From: an uncultured Synergistales bacterium
GTDB lineage: Bacteria > Synergistota > Synergistia > Synergistales > Aminobacteriaceae
Assembly (NCBI GenBank): GCA_905233525.1
Contig: CAJOEW010000012.1
Location: 1 to 41,657, forward strand
Length of the DNA stretch: 41,657 nt
Direction of reading: 5' to 3'
A model generated the notes under the pieces. It was not told the DNA's origin and did not search any database. It saw only the letters and a list, made by a program, of their open reading frames with translations. A program made the position numbers and the translations under genes. Of this stretch, positions 1 through 7,107 are shown in pieces. Each line of letters opens with the position of its first letter. Position 1 is the stretch's first letter.

Positions 1-1
1 A

Positions 2-76
2 TTTGATCCGCCTGAATGGGATTATACGCTTGGCTCTTGGGTTGAACTACCGAAAGAAAAACATATATCGGACTAA
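2..76 (+). CDS. C-terminal end of an unknown gene (5' end outside window)
   Basis: One reading frame is open from the window edge and ends in TAA. It gives about 24 residues, starting FDPPEWDYTLGSW and ending KHISD. A strong terminator hairpin follows within 10 bases, as expected for a real gene end. Too little is present to name a family. The residues (Trp, Pro, acidic) do not look like a membrane segment. Confidence 0.5.
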   Translation, partial: FDPPEWDYTLGSWVELPKEKHISD

Positions 77-84
77 AAATAATT

Positions 85-116
85 CCTCCCTCAGTTAAAA
101 GGGAGGTCTTTTATTT
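85..116. terminator. Bidirectional rho-independent terminator
   Basis: A perfect 6-bp stem, CCTCCC/GGGAGG, with a 10-nt loop is followed by TCTTTTATTT. On the other strand A-rich sequence gives a U-rich tail. It sits between the convergent partial gene and the 146..1159 gene and could serve both. Confidence 0.75.
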
Positions 117-145
117 AATTACAGCTTTTAAAAATTTGCGTTCAC

Positions 146-1159
146 TTACATAAAGAAAAATCTTATTACGAAAATCATACCGGCGATCGCAGCTCCTAAC
201 ACTCCGAAGAAAAATATATCCTCTACAAATTTCATACTGCGTTCGTTTTTTTCTGGTTCCGGCTGGCCTTTTGTCTTTAACATAATATCTTTTGTGAGTG
301 TTAATAATCCGCGGATCTCATCGTTAATTCTGACGTAAATATATGCGCGGTCATTAACTTTTTCGACGGTCTCAACTGGAAAAACAGGAGCTTGTCCGCT
401 TTCATTCAGGAACTTACGAACAAGAGCAGCCGTGCCCTCGCCTTCGATCATTACTTCGATAATATCACCAGGTGTTATCGCTGATGAAGCTTTACCGCGA
501 ACAGGATCAACTATTGCGCCGCATTTAATGATCGTTTCTTTGCGCTTTTCTTCTTCAGGATTTTTTTGTTCTTCTTCTTTAGCCTTTTGAACTTGTTCGG
601 CTTTCTCTACAATGGATTTTGCAGGCTTTAAAACTTTTGCACGCTCCAATTCATTACGGCCTAACGGTTCAGCATCGCACATGGCCGTGAATACACATTG
701 AGTCGCTTCTTCAAAATTACGCCTGATTAAACTTTCGTATTGACGTAATTTGGGCTTAGTGTTGTTTTCAAAAAGGGCTTTGCGATCTTCGTTCTTAAGT
801 ATGTGTCTTAAACTTTCCTGTAATTGTTCGCCGAGATCTTTATCGAGAGGTCCCATTTGTTTAAAACGCTGTACGAATTTTCGCCACTCGGTCGAAGGTT
901 CTACAAATGCTTTTGAGGTGTACGGTTTAGCAGCCCAAAAAGCCTGGAAGACATTTTTACCTGTCTTACCTTCAAAAATCATACAGAACGCTCCGCCCAC
1001 ATCGCCGCGGCTTGGTGTGAATGTAAATTTAAATGCTAAATATCCAGGAGTTTTTTTACCTTCACTTTGTGCAGCGCGATCTTCATGTTGTCTTGCTTCA
1101 GAATTTGCTGAAGTAGCATTCTCTATATCACGAATATCATTTAAATCAAATTCAGGCAT
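146..1159 (-). CDS. Hypothetical protein with C-terminal membrane anchor
   Basis: A 337-aa protein of no family I recognise. The N-terminal half is soluble and rich in aromatic and charged residues. A highly charged helical linker follows at about residues 165-210, dominated by Glu, Lys and Gln and probably coiled coil. A compact beta-rich stretch follows at about 210-295. The last 25 residues form one transmembrane helix (FFFGVLGAAIAGMIFVIRFF), so it looks tail-anchored with the bulk in the cytoplasm. No signal peptide is seen. GGAGG lies about 11 nt before the ATG. It is separated from the downstream exported-protein operon by a terminator and appears to be a single-gene unit. An anchored adaptor or regulator is possible, but no function can be assigned. 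Confidence 0.7.
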   Translation of the reverse strand: MPEFDLNDIRDIENATSANSEARQHEDRAAQSEGKKTPGYLAFKFTFTPSRGDVGGAFCMIFEGKTGKNVFQAFWAAKPYTSKAFVEPSTEWRKFVQRFKQMGPLDKDLGEQLQESLRHILKNEDRKALFENNTKPKLRQYESLIRRNFEEATQCVFTAMCDAEPLGRNELERAKVLKPAKSIVEKAEQVQKAKEEEQKNPEEEKRKETIIKCGAIVDPVRGKASSAITPGDIIEVMIEGEGTAALVRKFLNESGQAPVFPVETVEKVNDRAYIYVRINDEIRGLLTLTKDIMLKTKGQPEPEKNERSMKFVEDIFFFGVLGAAIAGMIFVIRFFFM

Positions 1160-1242
1160 GTTAATTTATTTTCCTCCGTGAAAGTTCTTGATTTTTGATT
1201 GATTATATATTTTAACGCACTCATTGAAAACGGCTAAAGATA

Positions 1243-1275
1243 CAAAAAATCCTCCGGCTGTTAAAAACCAGAGGA
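1243..1275 (-). terminator. Terminator of the exported-protein operon
   Basis: On the minus strand TCCTCTGG pairs with CCGGAGGA (one G-U) around a short loop, followed by TTTTTT. It lies about 30 nt past the stop of the 1303..1881 gene. Confidence 0.8.
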
Positions 1276-1302
1276 CTAACAAAAAATTCAACCGTTCAAA
1301 AA

Positions 1303-1881
1303 TTATTTCGCAGGTTCTTTATTTTCTTCAGTTTTTGGTGCGCCTGTCGGGACTGTATGATTTAATTCGAGCTGGCGTTTATGTTCCTCAATCTTATCCA
1401 AATGGCGCTCAAACTTCCAAATATTGATCTCCTGTTCGATTGCTGACATTGCCTTGTAAATATTCATGAGCTTATTTTTGTCTAACGGCTTATCAGTAAA
1501 CGCAGCCTCTAAATCTATTTTAAGTTTTGCCAATTCAACAGCCTTAGCTTTAATTTCCGGTGTCATGCCTGGAATTAAAAACAATCCGTGCGCATGGCCA
1601 TGACTCATAAAATTATTTCCTGGTAAATTTCCGCATGGCTTGTCATTAAAATCAGGTCTTGAAAATCTCTCGCAAGTTTTTCCAAAATCATGAGCCTTAA
1701 AATCACGTCCGCGACATTCAAAATTTTTTTCCGGCGGCATTCTTCTTGGTTGATTATTAAAATCCGGTCTTCTCATTTCTTCACGAGGCATTTGGCGATC
1801 GTCATTGACTTGAGCAAAAACTAATCCTGCCGATAATGCAATTGATAACGCTAATAAACTTAATACAAATACTTTTTTCAT
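1303..1881 (-). CDS. Exported Spy/CpxP/ZraP-like, His/Pro-rich protein
   Basis: A 192-aa exported protein. Residues 1-23 form a signal peptide (Lys-Lys start, hydrophobic core, cleavage after VFA). The middle is Arg/Pro/Phe/Asn-rich with three Cys (about 56, 70, 83) and a His cluster, HGHAH, near 94-98, suited to metal binding. Residues 105-172 begin GMTPE and form two long amphipathic helices. This resembles the all-helical core of the Spy/CpxP/ZraP and heavy-metal-sensor families, although the classical LTxxQ motifs are not intact. It is the last gene of a three-gene minus-strand operon (24 nt after the preceding stop, GGAGG before the ATG) and is followed by a terminator. The operon is divergent from a response regulator/kinase pair, the usual context of such periplasmic stress or metal proteins. 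The family call is by architecture, not by search. Confidence 0.6.
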   Translation of the reverse strand: MKKVFVLSLLALSIALSAGLVFAQVNDDRQMPREEMRRPDFNNQPRRMPPEKNFECRGRDFKAHDFGKTCERFSRPDFNDKPCGNLPGNNFMSHGHAHGLFLIPGMTPEIKAKAVELAKLKIDLEAAFTDKPLDKNKLMNIYKAMSAIEQEINIWKFERHLDKIEEHKRQLELNHTVPTGAPKTEENKEPAK

Positions 1882-1905
1882 GATATTACCTCCAAAAATT
1901 TCAGA

Positions 1906-2229
1906 CTAATTATTTTTTAATTCAGGCGGCATAGCTGGACGCTGGTTATTATCATCGTCAGGTTTTTTGTCCGGGCGTTTACCGTTAATATTTTTAGGCT
2001 CAGGCGGTTTTTTATCTCCACTCATTTTAGGCGGGCGTTTTCCATCTTTTGGCGGTTCGGGTGGGCGTTGTCCGTTAATATTTTTAGGTTCAGGCGGATT
2101 ATTATTTGACGCGAGCCTGTGAATTTTCTGCTGACCGTCAAGATATGCTTTTACATTCACATCAGCAAATGCGGCAGCACTGAAACTTAACACGATTACA
2201 AAACACGATAAAAACAAAAACTTCTTCAT
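1906..2229 (-). CDS. Small exported proline-rich repeat protein
   Basis: A 107-aa protein. Residues 1-22 are a clear signal peptide (MKKFLFLSCFVIVLSFSAAA then FA). The mature part is low-complexity, with repeated PPEPKNING(K/Q)RP and KPP/RPP units and many Lys, Asn and Asp; no globular fold is expected. It ends in TAG, one of only two TAG stops in the window. It is the middle gene of the three-gene exported operon (about 60 nt after the preceding stop), with GGAGA before the ATG. The PPEPKNING unit occurs twice, suggesting internal duplication. A surface or periplasmic spacer, or a metal- or peptidoglycan-interacting protein, is possible. No known family is recognised. Confidence 0.6.
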   Translation of the reverse strand: MKKFLFLSCFVIVLSFSAAAFADVNVKAYLDGQQKIHRLASNNNPPEPKNINGQRPPEPPKDGKRPPKMSGDKKPPEPKNINGKRPDKKPDDDNNQRPAMPPELKNN

Positions 2230-2289
2230 GATTAAAAAAATCTCCTAACTAAAAAATTTTTAAACTTAATTTAAATTTCCTACAACGCT

Positions 2290-2754
2290 TTAAAAATGCG
2301 ATTGTTCTTCACGCGGATCGATCCTTTTCGGCTGTTGCGGTTTAGGCGCTGGCTGTTGTTCACGAGGTGTAACGCGCGGATGTCCTCCTTTTTGTGCCGG
2401 CTGCTTATGATCGTCAGGTCTTGGCTGTTCATGAGGTGCAACGCGCGGATGTCCTCCCTTTTGTGCCGGCGCTCTATGATCCTCACGAGGCGGATCTAAT
2501 CTCTGCGGCTCATGATGTGGCGGCTCGTTGTGCGGCGGTCTTCCTCTTGGATGTCCTCTATACTCATTAGAACTATCACTCGACGGTGGAGGCGGCGGAT
2601 CATCGTTATCGCTGTGTCTGTAAGTTATTTCAATATCATCAAGTTTCGTCTCAAGTCCTAAAAATTCTCTTGCGTTCGCCGTGCTGATACCATAAATTGC
2701 AGAGCCGGCTAAAGCTAAACATAACGCTGTTTTAAACTTCCTTTCTAGTTTCAT
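2290..2754 (-). CDS. Exported Pro/His/Arg-rich repeat protein
   Basis: A 154-aa protein. The N-terminus is a signal peptide (hydrophobic core FKTALCLALAGSAIYGIS, then ANA). A short acidic region follows, then PPPPP, and from about residue 70 the chain is almost entirely Pro, His, Arg, Gln and Gly. A unit of about 17 residues containing PAQKGGHPRV is present twice in tandem. Eleven or more His suggest metal binding. GGAGG lies 9 nt before the ATG. It is the first gene of the exported operon and faces the response-regulator gene across about 100 bp, so the two are probably co-regulated from the shared intergenic region. No family is recognised. The opposite-strand ORF 2296..2499 is a shadow of the repeat. 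Confidence 0.6.
   Translation of the reverse strand: MKLERKFKTALCLALAGSAIYGISTANAREFLGLETKLDDIEITYRHSDNDDPPPPPSSDSSNEYRGHPRGRPPHNEPPHHEPQRLDPPREDHRAPAQKGGHPRVAPHEQPRPDDHKQPAQKGGHPRVTPREQQPAPKPQQPKRIDPREEQSHF
2360..2475. repeat. Imperfect tandem duplication inside the His/Pro-rich gene
   Basis: Two near-identical blocks sharing AACGCGCGGATGTCCTCC and TTTTGTGCCGGC begin about 70 nt apart (near 2369 and 2439). They encode the repeated PAQKGGHPRV unit. The high DNA identity suggests a recent in-frame duplication, so copy number may vary among strains. Confidence 0.7.
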
Positions 2755-2783
2755 TTTTATAACCTCCTTGCTTCAACGCTGAT

Positions 2784-2792
2784 AGAATAACA
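2784..2792 (-). promoter_or_regulatory. Candidate extended -10 element of the exported operon
   Basis: On the minus strand TGTTATTCT fits an extended -10 (TG-n-TATTCT) about 30 nt before the 2754 start. The same TGTTAT pattern precedes all three ATPase::cNMP-like genes. No convincing -35 is seen. The region is shared with the divergent two-component genes. Confidence 0.3.
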
Positions 2793-2854
2793 GGAAAATA
2801 TGAATTAGCTATGAAGTAAAAACGGATTTTTCATGAAGGAGCTGTGTAAAAAAA

Positions 2855-3538
2855 ATGCGAATATTGATCGTCGAAGATGAGCCTTCAATTTCTGAAGTAG
2901 TTGAAGCTTACGCAAAACGTGAAGGATATGACACTAAATGCTGTTTTGACGGTGAAGAGGCTTTGAAAATTTGGGAGGCTGAAGAAAATTTTGATTTAAT
3001 CATTTTGGATCTCATGCTTCCAAAAATCAGCGGCGAAGACGTTTGCAGAATGATACGCCAAAAATCATCAGTGCCAATAATAATTTTAACGGCTAAAAGT
3101 TCTGAAAGCGATGTTGTTTCAGGATTGGACGCGGGCGCAGATGATTACGTCTCTAAACCTTTCAGTCCTCGCGTTCTCATGGCCAGAATACGCGCGCATT
3201 TAAGACCGTCCGATTTAAGAAAGAATACCGGCGTTGTGACATGTTGTAACGGAAGAATCGAGATCGATCCGGAATTAGTAGAGATACGAAAAGACGGTAA
3301 AGCTATTCAAGTTACAAAGAGCGAGTTTTTAATTTTCTCAACTCTTGCTTCAAAACCTGTTCGGACATGGTCAAGAGAAGAGATTATCAGAAATGCTTTA
3401 GGCGAAGATTATGACGGCTTCGATCGAACTGTTGACACATACGTAAAAAATTTACGCAAGAAATTATCAGAGCCAGGCCATGAAAATGGATTTATAAAAA
3501 CTGTTTACGGTTTCGGTTACAGATTTGATGAAAAATAA
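2855..3538 (+). CDS. OmpR-family response regulator
   Basis: A 227-aa response regulator. The receiver domain (about 1-115) has the acidic pocket E7/D8, phospho-acceptor D52 in LIILDLMLP, T79 and K101 in the KPFSP turn. The C-terminal OmpR/PhoB winged helix (about 128-225) ends with the typical GFIKTVYGFGYRF wing. It should be phosphorylated by the kinase encoded directly downstream, whose start overlaps its stop. AAGGAG lies upstream of the ATG. It is divergent from the operon of three exported Pro/His-rich proteins, which are the obvious target candidates, as with CpxR/CpxP, BaeR/Spy or ZraR/ZraP. The inducing signal cannot be read from sequence. Confidence 0.93.
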   Translation: MRILIVEDEPSISEVVEAYAKREGYDTKCCFDGEEALKIWEAEENFDLIILDLMLPKISGEDVCRMIRQKSSVPIIILTAKSSESDVVSGLDAGADDYVSKPFSPRVLMARIRAHLRPSDLRKNTGVVTCCNGRIEIDPELVEIRKDGKAIQVTKSEFLIFSTLASKPVRTWSREEIIRNALGEDYDGFDRTVDTYVKNLRKKLSEPGHENGFIKTVYGFGYRFDEK

Positions 3539-4895
3539 AATGAGATCATTGCGCGGACATTTTTTATTGTTATATGTTTTGTTAGCTGTGCTTGCTGGAA
3601 TAATCGTACCTGCTTCAGGCGTATGGCTTAGTATGAAAGCTTTTAAGAACTATCAAATACAACGCCGTCACGAAGATTTGGAGAGCCTCATAAATTCATT
3701 GAATGAAATTTTTAACGAAGAGCATTCATGGTCACATCGGCGCTTAATGGACGTTTTGAGACCTGCACCGCAATGGGGAGGAATGACGATAAAATTATTT
3801 GACCTCGCAGGAAATGAAGTATTTACGCTGCAGCCCAACCAATATCATCATCGCGGACGTATGAATGATTATGAAGCTGAAAAATTTAAAAAGGATTCGC
3901 AAATAGAATTTTTAACAGCAAATTTTGAAAACGGCCGTCTTGAAATTGAACACAGATTTCCGCCGGTCAGAATAGAAGATTCTTTTGTTAGTTATCTTAC
4001 TCGTTACACAGCTGCAGGAGCTTTAATCGTAATAATTATTGCGTGCGGACTTGGTTATATAGTGTCAGGACGTTTAAGCAGACCTGTTATAAAAGCTATT
4101 GAACACACACGAAGAATCAGCCGAGCCGAATATGACAGCGTAAACGATTTTCAAACGATAGGCATTAAAGAATTAGACACGCTTTCAAAAAGTGTAGCAG
4201 ATCTCGGAAGAACTTTAGCTGGTCAGGAAAAATTGCGCCGGCGTTTAATGACAGATATAGCTCACGAATTGCGCACGCCTTTGACTGTTGCAAGGACTCA
4301 GCTTGAAGCGATCGCCGATGGTATTCTTGAGCCTGATCCCGAACGTTTAAATTTATGTGTCAGCGAAATGGAACGGCTTGGAAATTTAATTGAAGATGTC
4401 GAAAGCTTATCACGTCTCGAGGGTGATAATTTAAAGATACGGCCTCAACAAGTTGACATGAAAAAATTTTTGGAAAATGTTTCAGATGCATTTGAGCCGT
4501 TGTTTAAAAATGCCGGTATAAAATTCTCGTGTGAAATTCAAAATAATTTAACAGCAGAAATTGATCCGGATCAATTCAGGCACGTGATAGACAATTTATT
4601 ATCGAACGCATTGAGATATACAGACGCAGGCGGCCATGTAATTTTGAGAGGCTTTAATGAAAAAAATAATTTAATAATTCAAGTTCAGGACGACGGAATC
4701 GGAATATCACCTGAAGATCTGCCGAACATATTTGAGAGATTTTACAGAACAGATCAATCACGAGCTAGAGTTACAGGCGGACGAGGAGTTGGTTTATCAA
4801 TCGTCAAAGCAATTGTTGAATCTCACGGCGGTAAAATTTCAGTAACGAGTCGTCAAGGCTCAGGAAGTTGTTTTAAAATTGATATGCCTTGTTAA
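3528..4895 (+). CDS. Membrane sensor histidine kinase (BaeS/CpxA-like layout)
   Basis: About 455 aa. A first transmembrane helix lies near residues 12-36, a periplasmic loop near 40-158, and a second helix near 160-182 followed by a HAMP linker. The dimerisation H-box is TDIAHELRTPL (His near 246). The ATPase domain has an N-box (NLLSNALRYT), G1 (DDGIGI), F-box (FERFYR) and G2 (GRGVGLSIV). The periplasmic loop contains several His (QPNQYHHRGR), which could sense a metal. The track's TTG at 3525 is one codon before this ATG; another ATG lies at 3540. The start overlaps the regulator's stop, so translation is probably coupled. It forms an operon with the regulator and the DUF815 gene 21 nt downstream. 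Confidence 0.92.
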   Translation: MKNKMRSLRGHFLLLYVLLAVLAGIIVPASGVWLSMKAFKNYQIQRRHEDLESLINSLNEIFNEEHSWSHRRLMDVLRPAPQWGGMTIKLFDLAGNEVFTLQPNQYHHRGRMNDYEAEKFKKDSQIEFLTANFENGRLEIEHRFPPVRIEDSFVSYLTRYTAAGALIVIIIACGLGYIVSGRLSRPVIKAIEHTRRISRAEYDSVNDFQTIGIKELDTLSKSVADLGRTLAGQEKLRRRLMTDIAHELRTPLTVARTQLEAIADGILEPDPERLNLCVSEMERLGNLIEDVESLSRLEGDNLKIRPQQVDMKKFLENVSDAFEPLFKNAGIKFSCEIQNNLTAEIDPDQFRHVIDNLLSNALRYTDAGGHVILRGFNEKNNLIIQVQDDGIGISPEDLPNIFERFYRTDQSRARVTGGRGVGLSIVKAIVESHGGKISVTSRQGSGSCFKIDMPC

Positions 4896-4916
4896 AATTT
4901 GGAGGTGTTTAAAAAA

Positions 4917-6068
4917 ATGTTCGATGATCTTGTTATATATAAAGTCGATTCGTTTATAGAGCCGTCGAATCTTCATGAGCTTGTAAATTATGCGCTTCGT
5001 AATGGAGTGGCGGACGGTGATTTGTGGCATAATTATTTGACGCATTTAATTTTATCGAATGAAAATTATTTTTCACTGGCATGTGAACGTCGTGAGGCTC
5101 CTAAAAATTCATTGAGTGAATATGCAAAACGCGATTTAATTTATTTCAGCGAGCTTTACAGATTTGCGGCGCATGGAAATTTTCAATTTGATTTTTCAGA
5201 AAATACAGATAATCCCATATGTTCACTAGGTAAGAAAATTGCGCAGTCAGTTACGAATCCTGACGCAGTATTTAATCTTGTGACATGGTATTATAAAAAT
5301 TACGGTGTAGGGATATTTGCGCAGAATAAGGCATTCAGGCTGGACGATTCCGGAAAAATTGAAGCTGTTGCGAACGTCGGCAATATAAACTTAAATGATA
5401 TATTAGGCTATGAAATTCAGAAGAGCGAATTGATTGCCAACACTGAAGCGTTTTTAAATAACAAGCCTGCGAACAACGTATTATTATATGGCGACGGCGG
5501 TACAGGCAAATCCAGCAGTATAAAGGCGTTATTAAATGACTATTACGGGCGCGGATTAAGAATAATTGAAATTTACAGACATCAATTTAAAAGAATACCT
5601 GAGCTTGTAAAAAACTTACGGACGCGGAATTATTATTTTATAATTTTCATCGATGATCTTTCATTTGAACATGATGAGAGCGAATATAAATATCTCAAGG
5701 CTGTCATCGAAGGCGGGATTGAAACGAGGCCGGATAATATTTTAATATACGCGACATCAAACCGCCGTCATTTAATCCGCGAGATCTGGAGCGATCGTGA
5801 TGACATGGAACATAACGGCGACGTTCACAGATCAGACACGTTAGAAGAAAAATTATCGTTGTCATCAAGATTTGGTATAGCGATAAATTATTCAAGTCCT
5901 AACCGTGAAATGTATCATGAAATTGTAAAAGAACTTGCGAGACGAGCCGGAATAAATTTTGACGAAGCCGAATTATTAAAAGGCGCTGACGCTTGGGAAA
6001 TTAAGCACGGCGGAAAAACAGGAAGGGCAGCGCGTCAATATATTGATTATTTGTCAGGCCGTAATTAA
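4917..6068 (+). CDS. DUF815-family P-loop ATPase
   Basis: A 383-aa AAA-type ATPase. The ATPase half starts near residue 155. Walker A is YGDGGTGKSS, Walker B is FIIFIDDLSF, and a sensor-like ATSNRRHL follows. These and the overall layout match the DUF815 family, whose biochemical role is not established. The N-terminal 150 residues are helical and specific to the family. The ATG at 4917 is preferred over the track's TTG at 4899, because GGAGGTG (4901-4907) lies between them and is correctly spaced for the ATG. It follows the kinase by 21 nt and is probably co-transcribed. A terminator follows. Confidence 0.85.
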   Translation: MFDDLVIYKVDSFIEPSNLHELVNYALRNGVADGDLWHNYLTHLILSNENYFSLACERREAPKNSLSEYAKRDLIYFSELYRFAAHGNFQFDFSENTDNPICSLGKKIAQSVTNPDAVFNLVTWYYKNYGVGIFAQNKAFRLDDSGKIEAVANVGNINLNDILGYEIQKSELIANTEAFLNNKPANNVLLYGDGGTGKSSSIKALLNDYYGRGLRIIEIYRHQFKRIPELVKNLRTRNYYFIIFIDDLSFEHDESEYKYLKAVIEGGIETRPDNILIYATSNRRHLIREIWSDRDDMEHNGDVHRSDTLEEKLSLSSRFGIAINYSSPNREMYHEIVKELARRAGINFDEAELLKGADAWEIKHGGKTGRAARQYIDYLSGRN

Positions 6069-6080
6069 AATTAAATACAG

Positions 6081-6117
6081 AGCCGTTCTTAAATTTTGAG
6101 GCGGCTTTAATTTTTTT
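6081..6117 (+). terminator. Terminator after the DUF815 gene
   Basis: AGCCG pairs with CGGCT around a loop that can itself pair (TCTTAAATTTTGAG), followed by TTAATTTTTTT. The Shine-Dalgarno of the next gene begins immediately after the U-tract. Confidence 0.6.
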
Positions 6118-6130
6118 AGAGGTGTTACAA

Positions 6131-7029
6131 ATGCTAAAGAAGTTTAAGAAAAAATGCAGCACGTTTATAAATTTATTAGCTGCCGGTGATTTTAGTGGGA
6201 TCTTTGCGCGTTTATTTGGCAATAGACTAATTAACAATGTAAGAGCATTAAAATTTACTTACGTTAGGAAGAAATATGGCTCTTTTTTATCTCAGTATAA
6301 TTACGCATGGTGGGGGGGGTACGATCCGAGCACGATAAAATAATTTGGTGGAGTTGGCTGCAAGGTTTAGAGAACGCGCCGGAAATTTGTAAGGCTTGTT
6401 TAAGATCGTGGCGCAAGTGTTATCCTGATTACAAGATTGTTATACTAGACGAAAAAAATATTTCCGATTATATTTCCATTCCAGATTACATAACAAAAAA
6501 ATTTCACGATAAAAAAATGCTTCCTGCTCATTACAGTGATATATTGCGAGCGCAATTACTATATACTTACGGCGGAATATGGGCGGACGCTACAGTGTTT
6601 TGCAGTGCTAGAAATCCCGAATATGAAAATCTGTTAACATTGCCTTTATTCGCATTCAAAGAGAAAAATAATACATCGTGGTGTGCAGCGTCAAGTTGGT
6701 TTATAGTTTCAGATAAAAATAATCCGATAATAAAATTAACGCGTGATTTATTGTTTTATCATTGGGAGAAATGCGAGCATCAAATTGATTATTTCTTGTT
6801 TCATATGTTATTTAAACTGGCGGCTGAAAAATATCCTGACGAATGGGCGCGCGTTCCTGTTTATATGAACGATATACCGCATAAGATTCAAGCTAACATG
6901 TACGAAAATTATTCTGACGAGGTCATGAACGGTTTTAAGGCACTCAGTGATTTTCATAAGCTCACGTATAAATTAAATAAGTCGCCTTCAAATAAGAGCA
7001 TATACAATCATATAATCGAGAGCGCTTAA
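6131..7029 (+). CDS. Capsule-type glycosyltransferase, frameshifted at a G8 tract (probably phase-variable, OFF here)
   Basis: Two overlapping reading frames together make one protein of about 298 aa. The first part (ATG 6131, AGAGGTG 6 nt upstream) supplies the basic N-terminus up to YNYAWWGG. The rest (track ORF 6307..7029) supplies IIWWSWLQGLENAPE and the nucleotide-sugar motif YGGIWADATVF, typical of the capsular polysaccharide synthesis / Gly_transf_sug glycosyltransferases. The frames break at eight consecutive G (6312-6319). Adding one G, or removing two, joins them; as written, translation stops at 6343. The enzyme would transfer a sugar to a surface glycan. It sits alone, without other capsule genes, between a DUF815 terminator and a convergent terminator. 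A sequencing error in the homopolymer is the main alternative. Confidence 0.72.
6312..6319 (+). repeat. G8 homopolymer (candidate phase-variation tract)
   Basis: Eight consecutive G in an AT-rich genome, inside the first third of a glycosyltransferase gene and exactly where the reading frame breaks. G9 or G6 restores one continuous frame. Confidence 0.75.
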
Positions 7030-7051
7030 TTTTTTTCCCTGCATAAATAAA

Positions 7052-7095
7052 AACAGGAAGATATTTTTTTACGATACCTCCCTGTTATTTTTTTG
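7052..7095. terminator. Bidirectional terminator between convergent genes
   Basis: AACAGG and CCTGTT pair across a loop of about 23 nt containing T7, and the stem is followed by ATTTTTTTG. It separates the glycosyltransferase from the convergent NhaC gene. Confidence 0.5.
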
Positions 7096-7107
7096 TTTAT
7101 TTTTTAT

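Noticed and set aside
750-1181. Plus-strand 143-aa ORF opposite the anchored hypothetical
   Set aside because: It overlaps a better-supported gene with a GGAGG start, and its composition (Arg/Ser/Phe/Cys-rich) is typical of antisense reading.
2280-2499. ORFs 2280..2486 (-) and 2296..2499 (+) over the His/Pro-rich gene
   Set aside because: They arise from the internal DNA duplication; only the frame with a signal peptide and Shine-Dalgarno is credible.
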